Part shown: one piece after another, positions 1 to 8,344 of the stretch
Position numbering within the stretch: position 1 is the first letter of the stretch
Layout: each line of letters opens with the position of its first letter
DNA from: Hymenopellis radicata
Lineage: Eukaryota > Basidiomycota > Agaricomycetes > Agaricales > Physalacriaceae
DNA length: 13,387 bases
Direction of reading: 5' to 3'
Assembly (NCBI GenBank): GCA_015501595.1
Contig: JADNRX010001169.1
Location: 1-13,387 of the forward strand
Translations under genes and position numbers: made by a program
The notes under the pieces: model-generated
Told to the model about the DNA's origin: nothing
The model's input: the letters and a program-made list of their open reading frames with translations, nothing else
The model's database searches: none

Positions 1-2229
1 TCTGCACTGGATCCGACCGTGAACGTCACTGGGCCCCAAGCGTGCATCCTGTCATCAGAACTTGCGAATTGAAAAAATCGCTCGCTCAGTCCACGTGTGG
101 CGGCAGCAGTAGCTAGAGTACGCTCACGGATGCATCGATTCAATAAGGTCCGCGTTGAGGAACTACCAGATGGGTCAGCGCTCGACGGTCACGGCAGTGG
201 GTGCTAGGGTGAAATAAGCAATGGCAGCGGGCCGCGGGAGAGGCCGGGCGTACCAGACGGAGCATCTGACGTCCAGCCATTGACCGCAACTCGCGGTCGT
301 CCGCCCGCGAATGCAGATGTCGTCCGGATACGCAATGTCCGCGCGCCTAATGGATGATGACCTCAGCGTCGAGGACGAGCGTAAGTTTAAGTACCTATCT
401 CCGAAGAGGAACTTGCAGTCCACAGTATCGTCGTCGGATCATTGACCTAGTAATGAACTTCAGACATCCTTCCCTTCAGACTGAGGACTCACGTCTTTGA
501 ATTGCGCCATAGGAAAGGCCGCATCTGCACTGGATCCGACCGTGAACGTCACTGGGCCCCAAGCGTGCATCCTGTCATCAGAACTTGCGAATTGAAAAAA
601 TCGCTCGCTCAGTCCACGTGTGGCGGCAGCAGTAAGCTAGAGTACGCTCACGGATGCATCGATTCAATAAGGTCCGCGTTGAGGAACTACCAGATGGGTC
701 AGCGCTCGACGGTCACGGTGTGCATGGAATGCTTACGCCGGATGGGGTACCATCTACGGTCCCGATACTCCAGATTGTATCAGGTGTGTCGAGCGAGGAC
801 GTCAATGCAAGGCTCGCAGTGCCCCCTTCGCTGACGGTCACGCTCCCCGTGCCCGCCGCGAGCTCTCCCTGATAGAGGGTAGCCGTATACGTACCCGGCT
901 TCATCGAGTCCCTGCTAAAGGATCCGCTATACCACGCGATGACAGTGAGTGGGCACTGGCACATAAGTATCACGAGGACGTTTACCCAGATGCGGAAGCC
1001 CAGTACTGGGCATCATCGTTCTGCGAGATTCGGTATCAGGATTCAAGTGGAGTGGAGTGGGGGGACGCGTCACTGACTGACCTTGAAGCCAATGGTGACG
1101 TCTTCTCCGTCGAGCGTGCCCGAATAGGTTCCAGAGACCGAGCCGCGATCAGAAGCAGGGACATAGCCCTCGAGCCCGAGGTCGGCCATGAAGCTAGTGT
1201 CCAAGTCCCCAGATGGCGCGCTGCCGGTCGTGACAGCTAGGGCGTAGCTGGGAAGATGTTAGGACGTTACACGATTGAATGTCATTGCGCCATTCTAGAT
1301 CTTACGGGCCAAAGAAGCCAGTACGGTACGTTTCCGTCTGCTCGTGATTCGAGTTCATGTAGAAATAGATCTCCTGCTGTGCGCTCCCCTGGTTGTCGAT
1401 GTCTGTGCTGCACATTAGACTTGCTACTACATCAACCGAACAAGAGTGCTCACCGCGGAAGAAAGGCCCTCCAGACGAAGTCTCATAACCAACACCAGGA
1501 ATTATGATGTACGCGCCCACACCGTCTCCAGTAACACCGTGGACTTGGTCTTCGATGAAACGCACCTATTGAAACGGCCGTCAGACAGACGTGTCGCGTG
1601 CAATACACGAGACGCACGCTAGAATAGAACTTGGACCGGGTCTGCCCATCAACGAGGAACACATCAGAGCCCTCTACGACAGCGCCACCCTCCACCTCGG
1701 ACGCAGTAACACCGTTCGGGAGCGCGTCCTTGTTCAGTCGCGCGATAAAGCGGAGCTCTCCCACCTCTGGCTCTGCAGACGCGTGTGTCCCGATATAAAT
1801 CGTGTTTTCGCCAGATCGAATGATATAGTAGTGAGTCTAATTAACAGCATTTAGCAACCAAAGGACGCGCACAGCAGCCAGCCAGCTTACGATAGTATCG
1901 GTTGAAATGGTAACGACGCCAACGTCGTTGTCAACCGTCGACGAAACAGCAGCCGATCCCAGTCCAGAGCTGAGCTGTGTAAACTTTGACGAGTCCTGTA
2001 ATTCGGTGCCGTCAAAGTCGATCGAGGTAATGTCTCCGTTCGACGTGTCGACTTGAAGATCATCATCGCTTCAGACGCGTCAGAAGCGAGAAGAAAGAAA
2101 ACGACGGCTGACTGGTAACGACTAAACCACCGCCCGTGTCCATCAGCATATTATCGCCAAGGTCGTGATACCAAACGCCGCGAACGCGCAAGGGACGCAT
2201 CCCAGCAATGCCAGAGCCGGCAGCTTCAT
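1..2229 (-). CDS. Rhamnogalacturonan lyase (PL4), N-terminal and middle part; gene continues across the window ends
   Basis: This is a secreted enzyme that cleaves the rhamnogalacturonan I backbone of pectin by beta-elimination. The ATG at 2229-2227 opens a signal peptide ([17 protein letters not shown]). Spliced exons on the minus strand are 2229-2113, 2051-1891, 1836-1618, 1565-1454, 1402-1306, 1247-1082, 1020-986, 926-737, 686-652, 583-493, 446-395 and 346-254. Family motifs appear in order: [82 protein letters not shown], the FnIII-like [35 protein letters not shown] and [13 protein letters not shown]. The His of NSNHEQTE and the Lys of ARLNK are candidates for the catalytic pair described for the Aspergillus enzyme; I could not align them. 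The C-terminal exons lie at 12767-13067. Exons with a single copy of the duplicated part total 1562 nt, one short of 521 codons, which matches a one-base loss near 2155-2165. Family identity is very secure. Confidence 0.92.
190..718. repeat. Direct tandem duplication, copy 2 (524 bp), inside the PL4 gene
   Basis: Bases 190-523 equal 13054-13387 at a constant offset of 12864, and 524-718 equal 1-194, so this is a second copy of a unit that crosses the window ends. The unit borders share CACGG (190-194, 714-718, 13054-13058), a 5-bp microhomology. Only two differences were seen between copies. One is A216 against C13080. The other is one extra A near 633-635 compared with 110-111. The copy spans exons 9 to 12 of the lyase and part of the intron before exon 9. 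Read in order, exon sequence after APTAV runs into intron sequence and stops at TGA (177-175). Confidence 0.95.
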
Positions 2230-2896
2230 GGGTTCGGAAAGGGAAGGAAAGGGAGGTAAAAATGAACGGAACAGCGCACACCCTTTTGTACTGAACTTAT
2301 GAGAAGAGAAGAAGGAATGAAAGTGGTTCTGGCGGATAATTTTGGAGTCGGGTTTTTCTCTGAAGACCCACGGTCCAGAGGGGGCGTAAAAGGCGACCGG
2401 TTGCCGTAGGTACTTCCACTCTAGAAATGACGGTCCCGAAGGGTCTGCCTAGATACTCGTAACAACACTCAAGAGGGCGTCAATTTCCGCAAATTGCGCT
2501 GGTCTACAGCTGGTATAGAAAGAGGGTATTGTATTCCATACCTAAAGATCCGACCATTACACGAGAGCGAATGAAAAAAAAGTACCGTACGGCCCGCCGA
2601 AGCATAATAGCTTATTTCAAAGATCAGCTGTGGCGACATCCCCATCTGGCCTGCGAGTATCGAAATTAATCGACGCTCGTTAAGCTGCCCTGTGAGGTTG
2701 CATCCGCGTCTGAGAGTGAAACACTTGTTCTTCCATCATGAGACCCCTCTTCTTCACTAGAATCGTTACCGGGCGCCATGTGTGTTATGAATGAGTGAGA
2801 AGGATGCCGGAGTACGGGGGTAGACGACCGTGAGGATGACGAAAACGCTTGCGAACCTTTCGTCGGTTGAGCGAATATATCGTGATGATTTTGTTG
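2230..2896. other. Intergenic: lyase promoter side and GRASP 3' side
   Basis: No gene is supported here. Read on the minus strand, the 80 bases before the lyase ATG are pyrimidine-rich (runs such as CCTCCCTTTCCTTTCCC and TTCCTTCTTCTCTTCTC), typical of filamentous fungal core promoters and leaders. No clear TATA box was found for the lyase. The GRASP stop is at 2899-2897, so its 3' untranslated region should lie at the low-coordinate end of 2800-2896. A run of nine A lies near 2573-2581. Confidence 0.5.
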
Positions 2897-3800
2897 CTAT
2901 TCACCGTTAATCAAACCGCCGCTCATGAAAGGGCGAGAAGACGCTCGGGTTGAAAGGGATGGACTTGTAGTTACGGCTGGTGTGACGGGCGAATAACTTT
3001 CACGGTGGTGGTGATGATCATGATTGTGATTGTGATTGTGGTGGTGTTCATGGTCGTGGCCGTGGCCGTGAGGATGGACATGGTCGTGGCCGTGGCCGTG
3101 AGGATGGACATGGTCATGAGGAATAGAACCAGCATCCTCCTCTGGAATGGGAGATACTATCTTGGAGCCGGCGGACCGCGAGAAAGGGACTGTGTCTGAT
3201 GATCGTGCATCGTCGCCACGCGAATTCCATTTTTCGAGGCTGTACTGCGGGTCATCGCCAGGAACAAAGAGGTTTTCCTCGTGGATATCCGATATCGTGG
3301 TCGACGCGTGGCCCAAGGAACGCGGAGGTATTCTGTGAATGAGCCCGTAGCTGCCAAGGAGTTAAACATCCGCCACACGAGGTCGAGATGGAATTCTTAC
3401 CCAAAGACGCATCCGAGTAATCCGCTGCCACCCCAATGACGATTAGGAACTAGGACTACTTCTCTGAGCGCGCTAAATGAGGGTCTAGATGAGATAGAGC
3501 CATATGGAACAGCGTACGACATACTCGAAATCATGAGAGTAAACGTAAACGCGAAGTGGTTTGTCAACATGCTGGGAGAACAAATTAGGCGTCATTCGAC
3601 TAGTAGAAAGCAGTCACTTACGGCCTCCACCAAGTCATAGAAGTCGTTCTCTGCACCCAGAACGCCGCCAGACCATCCGGTGATGTAGTCACCATACGGT
3701 ACTAGTCCAGCACTCTCTGCTGGACTTCCTTCAACGACATCGAGTACGTGCCATACGTTATCGAGAGCAAATTCTGGAGCGCATATACGCATGCTTAGGC
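2897..3800 (-). CDS. GRASP-type Golgi reassembly-stacking protein: second PDZ domain and His-rich tail (5' half not found)
   Basis: GRASP proteins are peripheral Golgi proteins that tether cisternae and support unconventional secretion in fungi. Exons on the minus strand are (about 3800)-3622, 3571-3525, 3472-3401 and 3350-2897, with introns of 50-52 nt and TAG at 2899-2897. The spliced product reads LGLSMRICAPEFALDNVWHV, then EGSPAESAGLVPYGDYI, then HVDKPLRVYVYS, REVVLVPNRHWGG, GLLGCVFGYGLIHRIPP. This is the canonical second GRASP PDZ domain up to its closing GYG-LHRIP motif, with phase kept at every junction. A tail of about 135 residues follows, with an acidic/serine part and a stretch made almost only of His, Asn, Asp and Gly. 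A TGA at 3840-3838 lies in frame shortly upstream, and no first PDZ domain was found. The present gene may therefore start at the ATG at 3792-3790, or be broken. Confidence 0.9.
3008..3116 (-). repeat. His-rich tail coding repeat with two exact 30-bp units
   Basis: Bases 3051-3080 and 3081-3110 are identical 30-bp units, each encoding the decapeptide HVHPHGHGHD on the minus strand. A decayed His/Asn stretch follows (HNHNHNHDHHHH, 3008-3050). Such a stretch could bind divalent metal ions; that is inference. The exact identity of the two units points to recent duplication by replication slippage. The plus-strand frame through this region (Val/Met-rich) is only a shadow. Confidence 0.9.
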
Positions 3801-4290
3801 CGAGTGGAGAGACGTGGTCCGGACGTGGTGTGCGCGTTCATCGTCTGTGTCTGGAGGGTGTGCTGGGATGTCTGGAGGGTGTACTCTCTTCGGAGCGCTT
3901 GAGGAGGGTGGTCGTATCCTCATCGTGGTTGCCTCTTCCCTCTTCGTGGTCGCCTCTTCTTGGGTCTCGGGGCTGTTCTGGGGTGGAGACGGCATCCTCT
4001 TGGGTGACTGTTGTTGAGAGCACGTCGTATGAGGGCGGTGCTGGAATGTCTCTCGGGTGAGGAGGGTGGTCGTGTCCTCTTCGTGGGCGCCTCTTCGTGG
4101 TCACGTCTTCTTGGGTGTCGGGGATCTTCCGAGGTGGAGATGGTGTCCTCTTGAGAGCGTGTCTCGAGAGCGTGGTGGGTTCGTGGGAGTGGACTCGAGT
4201 ACGCTTCCCCCCATTAGGCAGGTCCTCTTCGATCACTTCGCGCTTGCTTAAATCGACTCCATTTCGCGTTCTACGTAGTTCTACATGCTC
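3801..4290 (-). pseudogene. Low-complexity linker in frame with the GRASP PDZ domain, interrupted by TGA
   Basis: This frame is the same as that of the GRASP PDZ2 exon. It is open from about 4290 down to a single TGA at 3840-3838, then open again through the PDZ domain. The text is rich in Pro, Arg, His, Thr and acidic residues (PSPPRKIPDTQEDVTTKRRP, DHPPHPRDIPAPPSYDV), like a disordered linker between the two PDZ domains. It contains a degenerate 159-bp tandem repeat. No alternative splice site returns to the PDZ frame after the TGA. Possible readings are a disabled gene, a base error at one CGA-like codon, or non-coding low-complexity DNA that happens to be open. Moderate confidence only. 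Confidence 0.45.
3895..4190. repeat. Degenerate 159-bp tandem repeat in the GRASP linker
   Basis: GAGGAGGGTGGTCGT occurs at about 3901 and again at about 4060. Both are followed by the same order of motifs (TCTTCGTGG, CTTCTTGGGT, GGTGGAGA, CCTCTTG) to about 4030 and 4190. Two shorter TGTCTGGAGGGTGT units precede them at about 3846-3882. The period of 159 is a multiple of three, so the linker frame is preserved. Confidence 0.7.
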
Positions 4291-4299
4291 TAACCTAGC

Positions 4300-7200
4300 T
4301 TACTAAGCCCCTGTGTGCTGCTAGACCCTCTCCCCCCTTCGACTGAGAAAAACGCGACCAAAATTGTCAATGGTTTCCCCTGCCAACCCGGCACGTAGAT
4401 GTTTAAAAAAAATACCAAGCCCCACCCTCAAGGAGTGAGACAGAGTAAGAAATGTGACTGGTCCAAGCTAAGAATTCAAGACTTACCAGATAGCAACCCG
4501 CCGGAGTTGAACTCGCGACTCTTCCGATCTGCAGCGAGAATCAGAACGCGCAGATCACAAGTACAGCAAGGATAAAGGAAATCACCTTGCTCAAGAAATG
4601 TAAGTGGGTCGAAGAGATTATAGCGCGAGAAGTACTTCTTCGCCTCCGAGTAATATCCGAGAGAAGCATCGTATCAGAATGCGCAGATCAAGGAATCGTC
4701 TTGCTCGCGAACTTCGAGTGTTCTTCAGCGTGCTGCTAACAGAGAAGGATTAGAACAAAATCGAAGACTTACAATTCAGAACAGACGGCTGTACAACGAG
4801 CAGTGGTAATGGCCTCGTCTGGAAGAAGCTGGAATTTACTGCCAGAGAGTGAATTAGAACCCGAAGAAATAACTACTCACCAATCGCTCGGCAGCCATGT
4901 CGTCGTTTCCAGTGAAGCGAACGCAAGACCCGCGGAGCCACATGTGATAGCCGGATCGGAGATCAGTGGGACAACTTGAACTACAAAATGGGTAAGAAAC
5001 ACGACAGGATGCCAAGCTCAAAGGATGAAACTTACAAATCAAAGATCTCTGAGTCGCGGACGGAGACATACAACAGGCGCGCGGGTGGCCTCGCCGGCCA
5101 GGCAAAGTTCCCGCGAGAAATACTGAGATTGTGGTCAGAAGTCACGTCAGAACGGCGCGCATAGCCTGAATGACTCACAATAGCAATTCAACTTCGCGAG
5201 GACATCAACGCGTCATCAACGAAGCACTCCTGAGTGGACGCGGCGTGAATGAAAGCAGCCAGTGTGGCCTCGCCGGCCAGGCAAAATTTCCCGCGAGAAA
5301 TGCTGAAACTTTGGTCAGATGTCAGATCAGAAGGGCACACGCAACCAGAACAACTTACCATGGAAATCCAAACCCGCCGCGGACATCTACGCGTCATCGA
5401 AAAAGGACCCTTGAGCGAACGCGGCATGAAGCGGAGGAGCCAGTGTGGCCTCGCCGGCCAGGCTTGGATTCCGTGAAAATCTGCTTTAAAGTAGGTTAGA
5501 GAACTTGAGGGAACCCACTGGTGAAAGAGCTCGCTTCGGCGGGCATTGATCCAACGGCTTGTGGCCATGCGGACATCAATAGAGCCGAAGAGCGAGTACG
5601 GCCTCGTTAGCCAAAGCGTCGATGATCCGGAGGAAGAATCTGTAGATCTGAATCAGAGTTAGAACGTCACTCAAAACTGAAAGAGAACGCGGGACTCACA
5701 GGCTCGATTTGGCGTCGCGAAACATTTCTCTGGCCGAACAACGCAGACGAGCGTCTGTGCGTAGAGGAGTACACGTGGTTCGGAGCCGTGAAGGACAGCA
5801 GCGTGGTTGGCCTCGCCGGCCAGGCAAAATCTCCAGGAAAATCGGCTGAAATAAGGGTCAGATTGAAGTCGGAACGTTGCACACAACCGAACAACATACA
5901 AGGGCAATTCAACCCGGCGCGAACATCAACGCGTCACTCCTGAGGAGACGCCGCCGGAATAAGAGCAGCGAGTGTGGCCTCGCCGGCCAGGCAAAATTTT
6001 CAAGAAAATCGGCTGAAATGTAGGTCAGACTTAATTCAGAATGGCGCACACAACCAGAAAACTTACGATTAGCACGTCGACTCGGCGCGGACATCAACAC
6101 GTCATCCACGAAGCACTCCCGCGCAGACACGGCGTGAATGAAAGTAGCCAGTGTGGCCTCGCCGGCCAGGCAAAATTTTTGAGGAAAATTGGGAAGAAAG
6201 CATCCAGAACGAGTTACTATCCCTACTGCTTCCTGGGAAGCGAATATCGCGACCGCAAGCGCAAAGTCATGGTCGGGCCTACGGATGAGACTGGTGATGG
6301 CGGCCTAGCCGGCCAGGCTTCTGCATCTGGTGAAATAGGCTGCAGAAGAGATGAGAATAACGGACAAATAAGCGGTTCAGTAACTCACCAAAATGAAACC
6401 CCGAGAACAGCAAGCTGTTCGGGCTGAAGAAGCAAGCCCACTGCGAACAGCCGGACGAGTTCAGCAAGACGTCGCCGCGCCAGCAGGCTTCGAGGTTGAA
6501 CAAGCGTAACGATGGCCTCGCCGGCGGGCGTCAGCACAGGTAAAATGAAGCTAAAACGGTTAGACAACAGTAGAAGAGGGAATATCAAGGTAAACTCACA
6601 ACATTGGGACCTCGACCATGAGGGAAGCGAGATGTTCGCCTCGTCAGCGGGGCGTGCGAATACGAGAAACGAGGCTAAAAAGAGTGTCAGATAATAGGTC
6701 AAAAAACAAAATGAAGGAGAAGACTTACCGGTTAAGAAAACCCCTGCCACGGGCGGGGGCTACACAGCTAAGCGCCGTGGTCCCCTCGCCGGCGCGGCGT
6801 CGTCCTCAGGCAAGTCGAGCCCGAATCTGGCGAGAAATGCTTAAATAAACCATCCAAACGAACAAAAGAAGGTTCAACTTACCATCACTGCTATAGACGT
6901 GCAAGAAGGGTGCTGGAACTTGATGCAGAGCATACCACTGCTCAGAAGCATCAAATCAATGACGGAATAGCAAGAAAGGAACGACGAACGACTTACCAGG
7001 TCGTGACGGTAAGAGGAAGAGAGCCCTCGGCAAACGCCGAGTCCTGCTTTTGGGCATCAACGTCTACCGCGGGAGCACTGGCGACGCGCGTCCTTGACGA
7101 CCAACATTGAGGACGGTACCGAGCAGGACGGCGACTTGTCTGGGGACTTCAGGGAGCTGCTGGGAGGGGGGAAATGAGCTGAAGAGCGCACCACGGATGA

Positions 7201-7450
7201 CAAACGACGGACTTACCCAACTGAACAATGACAAGGTGCGTGTCGAACACTGAATACAGAGTGGAAGTGGTGGTGCTGATGCGTGTACCATTCTGGAAGT
7301 GGGAGGTGGAGACAGTGGCGGTGAGAGGAAAGTGGGGAATGAAAGTCGGCCGTTTCGTAGTGGTTAAAGGACAGAGCAACTGGATGCAGGGTCCGTTTTT
7401 TAGCACAGACATAGCTGAACCAAACAGTGCCTCCCGATCTAGCCACACCT
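4300..7450 (-). other. Minus-strand array of small exons and introns (unidentified spliced transcription unit)
   Basis: Read on the minus strand, consensus donor sites (GTAAGT, GTGAGT or close) follow exon ends at 7217, 6997, 6883, 6729, 6600, 6389, 6218, 6067, 5900, 5700, 5359, 5179, 5036, 4881, 4773, 4586 and 4487. Most are followed 49-60 nt later by a pyrimidine stretch and CAG or TAG, for example acceptors before 6674, 6550, 6012, 5845, 5483, 5302, 5122 and 4732. No comparable series was seen on the plus strand. Exons are 75-162 nt and their lengths are not consistently multiples of three. I found no protein family and no frame that survives splicing. It may be a long non-coding RNA, a decayed repeat-protein gene, or a 5' extension of the GRASP transcript. 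Confidence 0.6.
5036..6190 (-). repeat. Tandem exon+intron modules of 167-181 bp
   Basis: Modules 5123-5302, 5303-5483, 5846-6012 and 6013 to about 6190 each hold one intron and one exon. Introns are 5123-5178, 5303-5358, 5846-5899 and 6013-6066 (54-56 nt). They are homologous to one another: GTNNGT start, TTCTGGTTG-like and GTGTGC-like segments, TCTGACC branch region, TTTCAG end. Each exon holds GCCTGGCCGGCGAGGCC near its 5' side (plus-strand positions about 5089, 5268, 5447, 5809, 5975, 6153). The most similar pair is 5170-5290 and 6060-6175. Degraded versions of the core continue to about 6300, 6510, 6640 and 6785. Confidence 0.85.
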
Positions 7451-7462
7451 GTGCTACGGAGT

Positions 7463-7471
7463 TTTATTTAG
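7463..7471 (-). promoter_or_regulatory. Possible TATA-like element for the minus-strand array
   Basis: On the minus strand the sequence TAAATAAAA lies just upstream of the first candidate exon of the array (donor at 7217). Its place between the hairpin at 7482-7534 and the array makes it a reasonable promoter element, but it is short and AT-rich words occur by chance. Confidence 0.25.
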
Positions 7472-7481
7472 CCCTTTCTGT

Positions 7482-7534
7482 CATTTCAAAGCTACGGCAT
7501 TGTTGATTCCCAACAATGCCGTGGCTTTGAAATG
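7482..7534. repeat. Near-perfect inverted repeat: 24-bp stem, 5-nt loop
   Basis: Arm 7482-7505 is complementary to arm 7511-7534 at 23 of 24 positions, with the loop ATTCC at 7506-7510. The one exception (T7493/G7523) becomes a G-U pair in a plus-strand RNA, so that RNA forms an unbroken 24-bp helix. A partial third copy (GCAATGCTGTTGAATCCC) follows at 7536-7553. No target-site duplication was seen around the hairpin. Confidence 0.9.
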
Positions 7535-7884
7535 TGCAATGCTGTTGAATCCCTTCCTGTTCGCGCCGCTGATATGCAGAAAAACTTAAGAAAATGTACA
7601 TCGGGAAGGAAGACTTAAGCTCAGTGAGAAGAGACCAAAACTGTGAACGACTCAAAAGCGAAGTGGCGTGGAATGCGAATGCGGCAACGCGCGCCCTAGA
7701 AACAAGACATCAAATCAGTCGGACCATATTTCCGTGTATCCGCAAGAAGTGTGAGGAAGCCTGGATGTGTGATAGTGATGCCTTCGTGCTCGTTCATGGT
7801 GGGAGAAGGCAAGGAAGGAAACAGAATTTGATGTAGAAGATCTATCAGAGGATAGCACATAGAACCTAGAGATTCTCTCTAGTT

Positions 7885-7976
7885 AAGCCTGGTTAGTGCA
7901 GTGGCTATGTGTGCTGCGACCATAGTTTTGCACTCCGAAGGGATAGTTCGACTCCCGCCACAGCATTGATTTTTTT
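7885..7976 (+). ncRNA. tRNA-like Pol III-type element (degenerate tRNA or SINE head)
   Basis: An A-box-like TGGTTAGTGCAGTGG and a B-box-like AGTTCGACTCCC lie about 50 nt apart and are followed by a run of eight T at about 7969-7976, which would act as a Pol III terminator. CTATG/CATAG can pair around an 11-nt loop, but the T stem and acceptor stem of a real tRNA do not form. It is therefore more likely a tRNA pseudogene or the head of a short interspersed element than a working tRNA. Confidence 0.35.
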
Positions 7977-8344
7977 TGTGCGCTGCCCAGCTAAGCTGAG
8001 AGCCCTCGAAAAGCGAGATCTCCTGTGAGATGAACCTGAAGGTTGTGCCGCTGGGTAACCACGCCAGGACCCATCCCAAGTTCTCCTTGTGACTCCTCCG
8101 CTCTTCTGGAGACTCTAGAACACCATGCTCATTTTCCAGGTGATTCAAATCAGCTTCAATCTATTTCTGGAGGTGCCAAGAGATCCCGTTCGATGAATTA
8201 TTCCACATTCGGAATATCATCCCAAGTCCTTTCCCTCATTCCTTCTGCTATACTACTCCCATTCATAAATGTCTTTCACACATTTAAAGGCACTGTATAT
8301 ACCTTCAATTTGACGGTGGCAAGTCCAAAAAAATCACGACCGAA

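Noticed and set aside
3005..3199. Plus-strand Val/Met-rich open frame
   Set aside because: It is the complement of the His-rich GRASP tail; its composition follows directly from CAC/CAT codons on the other strand.
5036..6190. CRISPR array or simple satellite
   Set aside because: Unit length is 167-181 bp with drifting sequence throughout and embedded splice sites. There are no short identical repeats with unique spacers, and the host is eukaryotic.
6385..6750. Minus-strand 121-residue Leu-rich open frame as a membrane protein
   Set aside because: It runs through an intron (6551-6599) with good borders, and joining the flanking exons changes frame, so the long frame is accidental.
7482..7534. 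Hairpin as a rho-independent terminator or a MITE
   Set aside because: The setting is eukaryotic, there is no T run after the stem, and no target-site duplication or internal element lies between the arms.
7885..7976. Functional tRNA gene
   Set aside because: The T stem does not pair, the acceptor arms do not match, and the anticodon loop would be 11 nt.
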